Source: Actinomycetes bacterium
GTDB taxonomy: Bacteria > Actinomycetota > Actinomycetes > Mycobacteriales > Mycobacteriaceae
DNA length: 64,000 nt
Direction of reading: 5' to 3'
Assembly (NCBI GenBank): GCA_029780675.1
Contig: JAKOYE010000101.1
Coordinates: forward strand, 22,173 to 86,172
The position numbers were made by a program, and so were the translations under genes. The notes under the pieces are model-generated. The model worked only from the letters and a program-made list of their open reading frames with translations. It ran no database searches and was not told the origin of the DNA. The stretch's first letter is position 1, and each line of letters starts with the position of its first letter. Below, in pieces: positions 46,603-56,913 of this stretch.

Positions 46603-47289
46603 TTAGGGCGGGCCGGCCTTGTATCCCACTCCTCGAACGGTCAGCACCACCTGCGGGTTCTCCGGATCCCTCTCGACCTTGGCCCGCAACCGCTGAACGT
46701 GCACGTTGACCAGACGGGTGTCGGCCGGATGCCGGTAACCCCACACCTGTTCGAGCAGCACATCTCGAGTAAACACCTGGCGGGGTTTGCGCGCCAACGC
46801 CACCAGCAGGTCGAACTCCAGCGGGGTCAGCGAGATCTGCTCGCCCTCACGGGTCACCTTGTGGGCGGGCACGTCGATCTCGATATCGCCGATGGAGAGC
46901 ATCTCGGCCGGTTCGTCCTCGTTGCGGCGCAACCGGGCACGCACCCGGGCCACCAACTCCTTGGGCTTGAACGGCTTCATGACGTAGTCGTCGGCCCCCG
47001 ACTCCAACCCGAGCACCACGTCGACGGTGTCGGTCTTGGCGGTCAGCATGACGATCGGGACCCCGGAGTCCGCCCGCAGCACTCGGCACACGTCGATACC
47101 GTTCATCCCCGGCAGCATCAGATCCAGCAGGACCAGATCGGGCCGCAGTTCGCGAACCGCCGTCAGCGCCTGGGACCCGTCACCGACGACCGCCGTGTCG
47201 AAACCCTCGTTGCGCAGCACGATGGTGAGCATCTCCGCCAGCGAGGGATCGTCGTCGACCACCAGAATCCGTTGCCTCATGCTGACCAT
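46603..47289 (-). CDS. mtrA: Response regulator MtrA
   Basis: A 228-residue OmpR/PhoB-type response regulator, the same length as the M. tuberculosis protein and nearly identical to it from memory. Receiver domain: acidic DDD near the N-terminus, phosphoacceptor Asp in LLDLMLPGMNG, and conserved VMKPFKPKEL. Winged-helix DNA-binding domain: LTPLEFDLLVALARKP to RGVGYKAGPP at the end. MtrA is essential and is phosphorylated by MtrB. The start is the ATG giving MVSMRQRIL; the longer ORF belongs to the tmk antisense frame. Confidence 0.97.
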   Translation of the reverse strand: MVSMRQRILVVDDDPSLAEMLTIVLRNEGFDTAVVGDGSQALTAVRELRPDLVLLDLMLPGMNGIDVCRVLRADSGVPIVMLTAKTDTVDVVLGLESGADDYVMKPFKPKELVARVRARLRRNEDEPAEMLSIGDIEIDVPAHKVTREGEQISLTPLEFDLLVALARKPRQVFTRDVLLEQVWGYRHPADTRLVNVHVQRLRAKVERDPENPQVVLTVRGVGYKAGPP

Positions 47290-47317
47290 GGTGTCATCGA
47301 ACCGGGACTGTTCCCTG

Positions 47318-47941
47318 CTAGAACACGCGGGCGAGTTGCACCGCGTCCACATCGGCACCGGCCACCGTCCACCGACCATGCCACTGCCGTTCGGCCAGCC
47401 CGGCGTACACCGCGGCGGTGCGCTGTTGCAGAGCCGCGTCGCGTTCGTAGGCGTCGCGGGCCCGTTCGGCTTCTTCGTCGGCCCGGCGCCGGGCGCGTTC
47501 GGCGGCCAGTTCCACCGAGACGCCGAGCAGAATCTGGTGGTCCGGTTCGGGCAGGCCCAGTCGGCCATACTCCAGATCAGCCACCCAGGCGACCATCTCC
47601 CCGTCGGCATCCTGGTGCAGTCGGGCAGCGCAGTAGGCCGCGTTCGAGGCGACGTAGCGGTCCAGGAGGACGACGTCATGCGCGCCCAGCAGATCGGCGA
47701 CGTGCTCCTTGGCCGCGGCCCGGTCCAGCGCGAACAGCACCGCCATCGCGTACACCGACGACGCCAGGTCACCATGGGCGCCGTGTAGCGCCTCCGAGGC
47801 CAGATCCGCGGTGATCGACTGCCCGTAGCGCGGGAAGGCGCACGTCGCCACCGATCGGCCCGCCGCCTCGAACGCGGACCGCAGGCCCGCGGTCAGGGTG
47901 CGCTTTCCGGCGCCGTCCAGACCCTCCAGAACGATTAACAC
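47318..47941 (-). CDS. tmk: Thymidylate kinase
   Basis: A 207-residue dTMP kinase (dTMP to dTDP). P-loop GLDGAGKRTL at residues 7-16, DRYVASNAAYCAARL near 94-108, and the lid-region arginines ERARRRADEEAERARDAYERD. The lid is basic and Arg-rich, as in mycobacterial Tmk. The start is GTG. It sits between sahH and mtrA, 28 bases before the mtrA start, so it may share the transcript. Confidence 0.93.
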   Translation of the reverse strand: MLIVLEGLDGAGKRTLTAGLRSAFEAAGRSVATCAFPRYGQSITADLASEALHGAHGDLASSVYAMAVLFALDRAAAKEHVADLLGAHDVVLLDRYVASNAAYCAARLHQDADGEMVAWVADLEYGRLGLPEPDHQILLGVSVELAAERARRRADEEAERARDAYERDAALQQRTAAVYAGLAERQWHGRWTVAGADVDAVQLARVF

Positions 47942-47963
47942 GCGACGATCAGCACTGGCCGGG

Positions 47964-49421
<1,458 letters not shown>

Positions 49422-49429
49422 GGGCAGTA

Positions 49430-49513
49430 GGTTATCTGGCGACTCCGTCGCGCGGTTAACTGGCGACTTCGCCGTGCGGTTAACCGGCGACTCGGGTGCC
49501 CGGTTACCCGGCG
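49430..49513. repeat. 24-bp tandem repeat between tetR and sahH
   Basis: Three and a half units starting GGTTATCTGGCGACTCCGTC span the gap. The last partial unit includes the tetR stop codon, and each other unit keeps a TTA at or near that position, so the repeat appears to be a multiplied copy of the tetR 3' end. Confidence 0.9.
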
Positions 49514-50118
49514 CCGTAGCGCTCGGCGAACGGCGTCATCAGCCGGGCCAGGTCGGTGGCGGCGTCATGGTCACCTGCCGAGTCGCTGTCGACCGGCATC
49601 GACACGTAACTCATCGCCAGTCGGACGGTCGCCCGGGCCAGCACGCCGGCGTCCTCCTCGCTGGGCTGAACCCAGCTCTGCAGGAAAGCCTCCTGCAACC
49701 GGGCCGAGCAGTGCGCGATGATCGGCCCGGAGTCGGTGGTGACGAGCTGCAACAGGTCGGGCTTGACCTCCCCGGACAGTAGCGAGATGACCAGCGGGTC
49801 GGCGGCCGAGGCCGCGAAGAAGGCCCGGAATCCGGCCAGGAAGGCGCCGTAGACGTCACCGACGTGGGCGTTGATCGCCCCGTCGATATCGTCGACCAGT
49901 CGGTCGGCCAGTCGCAGCGCGTAGGCCTGGGCCAGGCCCAGCCGGGAGCCGAACTCGTTGTAGATGGTCTGACGGCTGACCCCGGCGGCCCGGGCAACGT
50001 GGGTGAGGGTGATCGCCGACCAGTCCTTGGCCAGCAGTTCGGAGCGCATCCCGTCCAGCACGGTGTCCCGCAGCAGCGCCCGCGACGCCTCGGCGTAGGG
50101 GACCCGACGGGATGTCAC
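49504..50118 (-). CDS. TetR family transcriptional regulator (alkB-associated)
   Basis: A 204-residue TetR regulator. The N-terminal helix-turn-helix is [22 protein letters not shown] near residues 35-56; the rest is a helical ligand pocket. It is the equivalent of Rv3249c, downstream of alkB-rubA-rubB in M. tuberculosis, and is the obvious candidate to bind the palindrome over the alkB promoter. The GTG start is used because the longer in-frame ORF runs into the upstream gene. Its last codons are part of a multiplied 24-bp unit. Confidence 0.9.
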   Translation of the reverse strand: MTSRRVPYAEASRALLRDTVLDGMRSELLAKDWSAITLTHVARAAGVSRQTIYNEFGSRLGLAQAYALRLADRLVDDIDGAINAHVGDVYGAFLAGFRAFFAASAADPLVISLLSGEVKPDLLQLVTTDSGPIIAHCSARLQEAFLQSWVQPSEEDAGVLARATVRLAMSYVSMPVDSDSAGDHDAATDLARLMTPFAERYGAG

Positions 50119-50135
50119 AGCCGCGAGGTTAGCCG

Positions 50136-50258
50136 TCAACCGCTGTCGCGCGGGCCAAGGGGTTCGAAGTCGATCTTCTCCCGCACACCGCAATCCGGGC
50201 AGCGGTAGGCGCTCACGCCCCCGTTCACACTGCCCCCGTTCACGCTGCCCCCGCTCAT
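50136..50258 (-). pseudogene. Rubredoxin remnant: half of the iron site is missing
   Basis: A 40-codon ORF. It starts ATG overlapping the alkB stop (ATGA), reads a Gly/Ser/Val/Asn repeat, then AYRCPDCGVREKIDFEPLG. A normal rubredoxin reads AYRCPxC...CPDCGVREKIDFEPL, with about 35 residues and the first two iron cysteines between. Here the two halves are joined at the shared CP, so only one Cys-x2-Cys remains and no four-cysteine iron site can form in one chain. M. tuberculosis has two rubredoxin genes (rubA, rubB) at this spot. The frame is intact, so a small product may still be made. Confidence 0.8.
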
Positions 50259-50262
50259 GATG
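50218..50262. repeat. 15-bp tandem repeat at the rubredoxin remnant start
   Basis: CCCCCGTTCACACTG and CCCCCGTTCACGCTG are followed by a degenerate third unit that includes the start codon. They encode GlyGlySerValAsn repeats in frame. Confidence 0.85.
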
Positions 50263-51505
50263 TCTGCGCCGGGCTGCCGTACCGGGCCAGGATCTTCTCC
50301 CGGCGCCGCGGGTCGACGTTGACCTTGGTGATGTCGCCGTTGTAGTGCTCGAGCAGCCGGTGGTCCATCATCTTCCGCCACAGCGGCGGGAAGTAGGTCA
50401 CGCCGATCAGGGTCGCGTAGCCGCTCGGCAATTCCGGGGCCTGGCTCATCGAGCGCAGGATCTGGTAGCGCCGGGTGGGGTTGGCGTGGTGGTCGCTGTG
50501 CCGCTGCAGGTGATAGAGGAACAGGTTGGTCACCAGGTGATCGGAGTTCCAGCTGTGCTCGGGGCGGACCCGCTCATAGCGGCCGCTGGGGTTCTTCTGT
50601 CGCAGCAGGCCGTAGTGCTCGAGGTAGTTCACCGATTCCAGCATGGAGAAACCGAACACCGCCGAAATGACCATGTAGGGCAGCACGCCCCAGCCGAAGA
50701 CCGCGGTCAGGGCGCCCCACAGCACCACCGACATCGCCCAGGCGTTGAGCACGTCATTGCCCGGCCAGGTCCGGGGATCCCACGGGCTGCGGCCCTGTCG
50801 ACGGATGCGGGCGGCCTCCAACTTCACCGCCGAACGGACGCTGCCGATCACGCTGCGCGGCAGGAACTCCCAGAACGTCTCCCCGAAGCGCGCCGAGGCG
50901 GGGTCCTCCGGGGTGGCGACACGGACGTGATGGCCACGGTTGTGCTCGATGTAGAAGTGCCCGTACCAGGTCTGGGCCAGCGTGATCTTGGACAGCCAGC
51001 GTTCCAGCGCGTCGCGCTTGTGGCCGAGTTCGTGGGCGGTGTTGATCCCGGTCCCGCCGAGCACACCGACGCTGAGCGCCAGTCCGATCTTGGCGAACCA
51101 GCTCAGACCGCCCTCGTAACCCAGCCAGGACAGGTCGGTCGCGGTGAAGGCGTAGGCGCCGAAGATCACCGAGGCGAACTGGAACGGGATGAAGGCGTAG
51201 GTGCAGTACCGGTAGTACCTGTCGTTCTCCAGGTACTCCATCACCTCGTCGGGCGGGTTCTGGCCGTCGCGGCCGAAGCGGATGTCCAGCACCGGCAGCA
51301 GTACGTAGATCAGGAACGGGCCCACCCAGAACAGCACCTGGGAGGCCGTGGTCCAGCCGGCGTGGTTGAGCGCCCACACCACCGGCAGCACGACGAACAA
51401 CGCGGTCGGCGCCACCAGGCCGAACAACCACAGGTAGCGCTTCTTATCCCGCCAGGGCGCAGCGGCTCCGGCCGCCTCGACATTGGTATCCAGCTGAGAG
51501 GTCAT
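50255..51505 (-). CDS. alkB: Alkane 1-monooxygenase AlkB
   Basis: A 416-residue membrane di-iron hydroxylase that oxidises medium or long n-alkanes to 1-alkanols. Histidine boxes: HELGHKRD near residue 151, EHNRGHHVRVATPEDPASAR near 182, and LQRHSDHHANPTRRYQ near 335, the last being the family signature. Six membrane segments cover the first half and middle. It normally needs rubredoxin and rubredoxin reductase; the adjoining rubredoxin is broken. The ATG lies at the predicted transcription start of a strong promoter. Confidence 0.95.
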   Translation of the reverse strand: MTSQLDTNVEAAGAAAPWRDKKRYLWLFGLVAPTALFVVLPVVWALNHAGWTTASQVLFWVGPFLIYVLLPVLDIRFGRDGQNPPDEVMEYLENDRYYRYCTYAFIPFQFASVIFGAYAFTATDLSWLGYEGGLSWFAKIGLALSVGVLGGTGINTAHELGHKRDALERWLSKITLAQTWYGHFYIEHNRGHHVRVATPEDPASARFGETFWEFLPRSVIGSVRSAVKLEAARIRRQGRSPWDPRTWPGNDVLNAWAMSVVLWGALTAVFGWGVLPYMVISAVFGFSMLESVNYLEHYGLLRQKNPSGRYERVRPEHSWNSDHLVTNLFLYHLQRHSDHHANPTRRYQILRSMSQAPELPSGYATLIGVTYFPPLWRKMMDHRLLEHYNGDITKVNVDPRRREKILARYGSPAQTS

Positions 51506-51512
51506 GTCGTTG

Positions 51513-51547
51513 ACTATATGACCGATTTTGTCGGCTGTCTAGACAAA
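51513..51547 (-). promoter_or_regulatory. alkB promoter with overlapping palindromic operator
   Basis: On the minus strand, TAGACA (51541-51536; 5 of 6 to TTGACA), a 17-base spacer and TATAGT (51518-51513; 5 of 6) form a near-consensus SigA promoter. The -10 ends eight bases before the alkB ATG, so the transcript should be leaderless. The perfect palindrome TGTCTAGACA covers the -35 and is nested in a TTTGTC-N9-GACAAA inverted repeat (51527-51547), a likely site for the TetR regulator three genes along. Confidence 0.75.
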
Positions 51548-51565
51548 GAAGCATATTTTGTAAAG

Positions 51566-53062
51566 TCACTTCTCGCTGGGTGCTCCCACTGCCGCGGCGG
51601 CCTGCCGGCGGCCGAGCACGGAGTGGCGACGGCCGTAGAGGACGTAGATCACCACCCCCAGCGCCATCCACACCACGAATCGGATCCAGGTCAGCGCGGT
51701 CAGGTTGAGCATCAGCCAGAGGCAGGCCGCGATCGACAGGATCGGCAGCGCCGGGACGAACGGCGCGGAGAACCCACGCTTCAGGTCGGGCCGGGTGCGC
51801 CGCAGCACCATCACGCCGGCGGAGACCAGCACGAAGGCGAAGAGCGTGCCGACGTTGACCATCTCCTCCAGCTTGGACATCGGGAACGCGGTGGCGGCCA
51901 CGGCAACCAGCACCGCGACGATGACGGTGATCCGCACCGGCTTGTCCTGGGAGTTGGTGGTGGCCAACCCGCGCGGCAGCAGTCCATCGCGGGACATCGC
52001 GAACATCACCCGGGACAACCCCAGGACCAGCACCATCACCACGGTGGTCAAACCGGCCAGCGCGCCGACCGAGATCACGGTGGCCGCCCAGTCCACGCCG
52101 TTGATGGCGAACGCGGTGGCGAGGTTGGCCTTGCCGTCGCCCTTCTCCCGCAGCTCGCTGTAGCTGACCATGCCGGACAGCACGACCGATACCGCGACGT
52201 AGAGCACCGTGACGATGGCCAGCGACGCCAGGATGCCGCGGGCGACATCACGCTGCGGGTTCTTGGTCTCCTCCGCGGTGGTCGCGACGACGTCGAACCC
52301 GATGAAGGCGAAGAACACGATGGACGCGCCGGCCAGCACGCCGTACCAGCCGTAGTGGCTGCCGCCTCCCCCGGTCAGCAGGGAGAACACCGACTGGTCG
52401 ACGCCGGTGCCGGCGGCGCCCTTGCCGGTCTCGGTGGGCGGGATATAGGGCGAGTAGTTGGCGGCCTTGACGTAGAAGGCACCCACCGCGACGACGAACA
52501 GCACCACCGCCACCTTGATCGCGGTGATCGCGGCCGAAACGTTGGAGGACAACTTGGTGCCCAGGGCGAGCAGGGTGGCGACGGCGGCGATGATGAGCAG
52601 CGCCCCCCAGTCCAGATCCATCGGGCCGATCCGGACGGTGCCGCCGGCGAAGCCGAACACCGTGCCCAGGTAGCTCGACCAGCCCTTGGCCACCACCGCG
52701 GCGCCGACGGCGAACTCCAGAATCAGGTCCCAGCCGATGATCCAGGCCACGAACTCACCGAAGGTCGCGTAGGAGAACGTGTAGGCGCTGCCCGCCACCG
52801 GCAGGACCGAGGCGAACTCGGCGTAGCACAGCGCGGCCAGCCCGCAGGTGACCGCGGCGATGACGAACGACAGCGACAGAGCCGGACCGGTGATGTTGCC
52901 GAACGTCGTCGCGGTGACGGTGAAGATACCGGCGCCGACGACCACCGACACCCCGAAGACGGTCAGGTCCCACCAGGTGAGTTCCTTGCGCAGCCGGGTG
53001 GCGGGCTCGTCGGTGTCGCGGATGGATTGCTCCACCGATTTGATGCGCGCCGTTCGGGTCAT
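51566..53062 (-). CDS. Amino acid permease (APC family, cationic amino acid transporter-like)
   Basis: A 498-residue transporter with 12 or more helices. The start of helix 1 carries the APC substrate-site motif GAGIF in VVVGAGIFTVTAT, and the N-terminal cytoplasmic part ends LRKELTWWDLTVFGV. The extracellular loop containing YIPPTETGKGAAG is long, as in CAT-type permeases. It is the equivalent of Rv3253c. Substrate is inferred only by family (probably a cationic amino acid). It ends 60 bases from the alkB start and may be co-transcribed with manA upstream (20-base gap). Confidence 0.85.
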   Translation of the reverse strand: MTRTARIKSVEQSIRDTDEPATRLRKELTWWDLTVFGVSVVVGAGIFTVTATTFGNITGPALSLSFVIAAVTCGLAALCYAEFASVLPVAGSAYTFSYATFGEFVAWIIGWDLILEFAVGAAVVAKGWSSYLGTVFGFAGGTVRIGPMDLDWGALLIIAAVATLLALGTKLSSNVSAAITAIKVAVVLFVVAVGAFYVKAANYSPYIPPTETGKGAAGTGVDQSVFSLLTGGGGSHYGWYGVLAGASIVFFAFIGFDVVATTAEETKNPQRDVARGILASLAIVTVLYVAVSVVLSGMVSYSELREKGDGKANLATAFAINGVDWAATVISVGALAGLTTVVMVLVLGLSRVMFAMSRDGLLPRGLATTNSQDKPVRITVIVAVLVAVAATAFPMSKLEEMVNVGTLFAFVLVSAGVMVLRRTRPDLKRGFSAPFVPALPILSIAACLWLMLNLTALTWIRFVVWMALGVVIYVLYGRRHSVLGRRQAAAAVGAPSEK

Positions 53063-53082
53063 GCGCGCAGAGGCTACCGGCT

Positions 53083-54303
53083 CTAGAGGCCCACCGTGGC
53101 GCGGAATACCGCACTGGGTTCGTCGGCCCGCAGCCGGATCGGCCCGTCGTCGGCGGCGACCCAGGCCGCCGCCCCCCGATGCAGGTGCACCTGTCCGGAC
53201 GTCGCCCGTACGGTGACCGCGCCCCGGGTGCAAACCAGGATCTGCGGGCCGGCGTGCCGGGACGGCGCGTCGACCTCATGACCGAGATGCCCACCGTCCA
53301 GGCTCAGCACCGATGCGGCGAACTCCGCGGTCGGGGTCTGGTACAGCGTTTCGGGTCCCTCGCTTCGGGTGACCACCCGAACGTCGCTGACCGGCGCGAA
53401 GTCCAGGACTCGCAGCAGTTCGGGAACGTCGACGTGTTTGGGGGTGAGCCCGCCGCGCAGCACGTTGTCGGAGTTGGCCATCACCTCCATGCCCACGCCG
53501 TTCAGGTAGGCGTGCAGGTTGCCGGCCGGCAGGAAGATGGCCTGCCCCGGCGACAGGCTCACCCGGTTGAGCAGCATGGCGGCCAGCACCCCGGCATCCC
53601 CGGGATAGCGCTCCCCCAGTTCGAGCACCGTGCGGGCTTCGGCGGTGAACTCTCCGCCGCCGGATCGGATGTAGGCCACCGCGGCTTCCAGCACCGCGGG
53701 GATCAGCACGTCCAGATCGGGCTGCGGCAGCGTGATCCAGGTGGTGAAGACCACGCGCAGGCCGTCGGCGTCGGAGGTCTCGGCGAGCAGCGCGATGTAG
53801 GGCTCCAGGGCGGGGACGGCGAGCGCCCGCATCAGCGCCACCGACCGGGCGGCCGGCCGGAACCCGGCCAGCGCGTGGAAATCGGTCAGTGCCATCAGCA
53901 GTTCGGGCTTGTGGTTGGGGTCGCGGTAGTTGCGGACCGGCGAGTTGATCGGGACGCCGCGCTGGTCCTCGTGGCGGAATCCGTCCGCGGCCTGCTGAGC
54001 GCTCGGGTGGGCCTGCAGGGACAGCGGTTCGTCGGCGGCCAGCACTTTGACCAGGAACGGCAACACGTCCCCGAACTCGGCGCGAACGACGGGGCCGAGC
54101 TGGCCCTCGGGGTCGGCGGCGATCGCCTGCAGCAGCGAGACGCCCCCCGAGGGGGTGTCGAGCATCGCCGGATCACCCGGGTGGGCACCGAACCACAGCT
54201 CGGCCTCCGGGTGCGCCGCCGGCACCGGTCGGCCGGTGAACTCGGGAATCGCGGTGCGCGATCCCCAGGCGTAGGTGCGGATCGCTCCTCGTAGCAGTTC
54301 CAC
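53083..54303 (-). CDS. manA: Mannose-6-phosphate isomerase, class I
   Basis: A 406-residue zinc-dependent cupin isomerase interconverting fructose-6-phosphate and mannose-6-phosphate. LRGAIRTYAWGS opens the fold; zinc ligands are in SLQAHPS near residue 101 and HKPELL near 140; late SDNVLRGGLTPKHVD is a family signature. It feeds GDP-mannose for PIMs, lipoarabinomannan and mannosylated proteins, together with manB and manC in this window. The GTG start gives the normal N-terminus; the long upstream extension is the antisense frame of the next gene. Confidence 0.94.
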   Translation of the reverse strand: MELLRGAIRTYAWGSRTAIPEFTGRPVPAAHPEAELWFGAHPGDPAMLDTPSGGVSLLQAIAADPEGQLGPVVRAEFGDVLPFLVKVLAADEPLSLQAHPSAQQAADGFRHEDQRGVPINSPVRNYRDPNHKPELLMALTDFHALAGFRPAARSVALMRALAVPALEPYIALLAETSDADGLRVVFTTWITLPQPDLDVLIPAVLEAAVAYIRSGGGEFTAEARTVLELGERYPGDAGVLAAMLLNRVSLSPGQAIFLPAGNLHAYLNGVGMEVMANSDNVLRGGLTPKHVDVPELLRVLDFAPVSDVRVVTRSEGPETLYQTPTAEFAASVLSLDGGHLGHEVDAPSRHAGPQILVCTRGAVTVRATSGQVHLHRGAAAWVAADDGPIRLRADEPSAVFRATVGL

Positions 54304-54310
54304 GGCCGCG

Positions 54311-55420
54311 CTATCCCCCCGCCAATCGCAGGTACACCGCCGCCATTTCGAGGCGCAGTGCGAGTATCGCCACCTGGTGAGCCGGTCCGGCCGGAGTCCC
54401 GGGGGCCACCGGGACCGTCCCGGCGTCACCGACGTCCTGGTAGCCCAGCAGGTCGACGGCGTCGAGGCCGGCCGTCCGGGAGGCGATGAGCTCCCGTTCC
54501 CCGGACAGCGCCAGAGCCAGCACCCGTGGCCGGCCCGGGAGCGGTCCGTCGATCTCCTCGTCGTGGAACAGTGCCGCGACGGTGTCGGGCGCCCGGGCGG
54601 CCAGCACTCCGCTGCGCAGCGCGGCGATGACATCGGCCAGTCCCACCCCGGCCGCCGACCGGCCGGCGACCCGGAGCAGCACCGCCGCGGCATGCCGGGC
54701 CAGCGCCAGGGTGGCCGGGCTGTCGGCGGCCACCACGATCTGACGGTCCGACATCCGGCCGGCCAGCGACTTCGCCGGATTGGTGAACAGTTCCCGGGCG
54801 GCGCCGTCGCGCAGGGCCTCGGCGTCGAGGTCGTCGGCCAGGACGGACAGGTCGGCGCGCAGCGCTGCAGCCAGGGCAGGATCCACGGCGGCGGCGACGG
54901 CCAGGCCGACCGCCAGGTAGCGGCACAGCCCGAACACGTCGGGCACCCACACCCGCGGCGCCAGCACCGCGGCGCGGCCGGCGGTCGCCTCCCGCAACGG
55001 GCCGTCGTACGGGGCGGCCACCACCACCCGGGCCCCGCGGCGCGCGGCGGTCGCCGCCCCGGTGACCAGTGCCGGGTCGGCGGAGTCGTCGCCGGCCACG
55101 ACGAGCACGTCGAGCGGTCCGATCCACGACGGGCAGACCCCGGTGACCAGCACCGGTTGGCTGCCCGGGCCGGCGGCGACGGCGGCGAGCACGGAGCCGG
55201 CGACCTCGGCGGTGCCGCGGCCGGCCAGCCAGATCACCGTCCGCGGCCGGGATCCGTCGGCGATCCCCTCCAGCGCCCCCTCCTCGACGGTCGCCGCGGT
55301 CGCGCGCACCTGGGCGCCCGCGCTGGCCGCGGCCCGCAGCAGGCCGTCGTGATCGGCCTCCAGCAGGGCCGCCGTGTCGTCGAGGTCGACACAGGCAGGG
55401 GTCGGACATCCCTGGCTCAT
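54311..55420 (-). CDS. SIS-domain sugar-phosphate isomerase-like protein (Rv3256c-like)
   Basis: A 369-residue protein with two Rossmann-like SIS halves, related to bifunctional phosphoglucose/phosphomannose isomerases. Visible parts: VIWLAGRGTAEVAGSVL near residue 62 and LFHDEEIDGPLPG near 285. The usual catalytic signatures are hard to recognise, so it may not be an active isomerase. It lies between manB and manA with gaps of only 7 bases on each side, as Rv3256c does, which points to the mannose pathway. Very Ala/Val-rich and high in GC. Confidence 0.75.
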   Translation of the reverse strand: MSQGCPTPACVDLDDTAALLEADHDGLLRAAASAGAQVRATAATVEEGALEGIADGSRPRTVIWLAGRGTAEVAGSVLAAVAAGPGSQPVLVTGVCPSWIGPLDVLVVAGDDSADPALVTGAATAARRGARVVVAAPYDGPLREATAGRAAVLAPRVWVPDVFGLCRYLAVGLAVAAAVDPALAAALRADLSVLADDLDAEALRDGAARELFTNPAKSLAGRMSDRQIVVAADSPATLALARHAAAVLLRVAGRSAAGVGLADVIAALRSGVLAARAPDTVAALFHDEEIDGPLPGRPRVLALALSGERELIASRTAGLDAVDLLGYQDVGDAGTVPVAPGTPAGPAHQVAILALRLEMAAVYLRLAGG

Positions 55421-55427
55421 TCCCGAC

Positions 55428-56840
55428 TCATCCGCCGGTCCCGTTGCGGGCGCCGATCTCCTCGGCGACCCGGTCGACGATCCGCTTCACCGCGTCGGCG
55501 CCGCGTGCCTCGACGTTGAGCCGCAACAGCGGTTCGGTATTCGACGTCCGCAGGTTGAACCAGGCGCCGTCGCCGAGGTCCACCGTCACCCCGTCCAGAT
55601 GGTCCAGCGAAACCGTCTGCGCGGCAAACGCTTTCAGCACCGCGTCGACACAGGCCGGGGCGTCGTCGACGCGGAAGTTGATCTCTCCGGAGGCCGCGTA
55701 GCGCTGGTAATCGCTGATGAGCTCCGACAGCGGCCGGTCCTGCCCGCCCAGGGCCGCAAGCACGTGCAGGGCGGCCAGCATGCCGGAGTCGGCACCCCAG
55801 AAGTCGCGGAAGTAGTAGTGCGCCGAATGCTCTCCGCCGAAGATGGCGCCGCTGTCGGCCATCAGCGACTTGATATAGGAGTGGCCCACCCGGGAGCGCA
55901 CCGGGTGCCCGCCGAGTTCGACGATCAGCTCGGGCACCACCCGGGAGGTGATCAGGTTGTGAATCACACTCGCACCGGGTTCGCGGGCCAGTTCGCGGGC
56001 CGCCACCAGAGCGGTGACCGCCGACGGGGACACCGGTTCGCCGCGTTCGTCGACCACGAAACAGCGGTCGGCGTCACCGTCGAAGGCCAACCCGATGTCG
56101 GCCCCGCTGTCGCGGACGAAATTCTGCAGGTCCACCAGGTTGGCCGGCTCGAGCGGGTTGGCCTCGTGGTTGGGGAAAGAACCGTCCAGGTCGAAGTACA
56201 ACGGCAGCACCGTGATACCCGGTATCGGTCCCAGCACGGCGGGGGTGGTGTGGCCGGCCATCCCGTTGCCGGCGTCGACGGCCACCCGCATCGGGCGCAG
56301 CCGGTCGACCGCAACCAGGGAACGCAGGAAGGCGCCGTAGTCGGCCAGCACGTCGCGGTCGGTGACGGTGCCGTGCGGCCCGTCGTAACCGGGCACACCC
56401 GCGATGATCTCGTCGCGGATCACCGCGAGTCCGGTGTCCTCGCCGACCGGTTTGGCCGCCGCGCGGCACATCTTGATGCCGTTGTAGGACGCCGGATTGT
56501 GGCTGGCGGTGAACATCGCCCCCGGGCAGTCCAACAGGCCGGAGGCGAAGTACAGCTCGTCGGTGGAGGCCAGCCCGATGCGCACCACGTCAAGGCCCTG
56601 GGCGGTGACCCCGGCGGCGAAGGCGGCGGCCAGCCCCGGCGAGCTCTCCCGCATGTCGTAGCCGATGACCACCTGGCCGGCGGAGCCTCGAGTTCCTTCG
56701 GTGCCGCCCTCGGACCGGATCAGCCGGGCGAACGCGGCACCGACGTCGGCGACGAACGCCTCGTCGATCTCCGAACCGACCAGGCCACGAACGTCGTAAG
56801 CCTTGATGACACGGCGCACCAGCGCTTCGGGCCTGGACAT
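55428..56840 (-). CDS. manB: Phosphomannomutase/phosphoglucomutase
   Basis: A 470-residue alpha-D-phosphohexomutase converting mannose-6-phosphate to mannose-1-phosphate. The four domain signatures are visible: phosphoserine loop TASHNPASYNGIKMC near residue 110, metal loop FDGDADRCF near 255, sugar-binding GGEHSAHYYF near 335, and phosphate-binding RTSNTEPLLRLN near 435. Equivalent of Rv3257c. It supplies the substrate of the manC product. Upstream is a 12-bp triplicate carrying the stop codon of the DUF3499 gene. Confidence 0.93.
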   Translation of the reverse strand: MSRPEALVRRVIKAYDVRGLVGSEIDEAFVADVGAAFARLIRSEGGTEGTRGSAGQVVIGYDMRESSPGLAAAFAAGVTAQGLDVVRIGLASTDELYFASGLLDCPGAMFTASHNPASYNGIKMCRAAAKPVGEDTGLAVIRDEIIAGVPGYDGPHGTVTDRDVLADYGAFLRSLVAVDRLRPMRVAVDAGNGMAGHTTPAVLGPIPGITVLPLYFDLDGSFPNHEANPLEPANLVDLQNFVRDSGADIGLAFDGDADRCFVVDERGEPVSPSAVTALVAARELAREPGASVIHNLITSRVVPELIVELGGHPVRSRVGHSYIKSLMADSGAIFGGEHSAHYYFRDFWGADSGMLAALHVLAALGGQDRPLSELISDYQRYAASGEINFRVDDAPACVDAVLKAFAAQTVSLDHLDGVTVDLGDGAWFNLRTSNTEPLLRLNVEARGADAVKRIVDRVAEEIGARNGTGG

Positions 56841-56877
56841 GGCTGTCAGCGTAGTCGGTGGCCTGAACCCGGTCTGC

Positions 56878-56913
56878 GACTCACTCGGGGACTCACTCGG
56901 GGACTCACTCGGC
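56878..56913. repeat. 12-bp tandem repeat at the DUF3499 gene stop
   Basis: GACTCACTCGGG occurs three times in direct succession (last unit ends GGC). The third unit contains the stop codon of the DUF3499 gene; the other two copies follow it, so the gene end has been multiplied. Confidence 0.9.

Noticed and set aside
44983-47814. A 943-codon plus-strand ORF opposite mtrB, mtrA and tmk
   Set aside because: Shadow frame of three well-supported minus-strand genes.
49422-49503. SAH riboswitch upstream of sahH
   Set aside because: The gap is filled by a 24-bp tandem repeat derived from the tetR 3' end; there is no room for the riboswitch core.
50345-53086. A 913-codon plus-strand ORF opposite alkB and the permease
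   Set aside because: His/Arg/Gly-rich low-complexity translation with no motif; both minus-strand genes have clear families, so this is a shadow frame.
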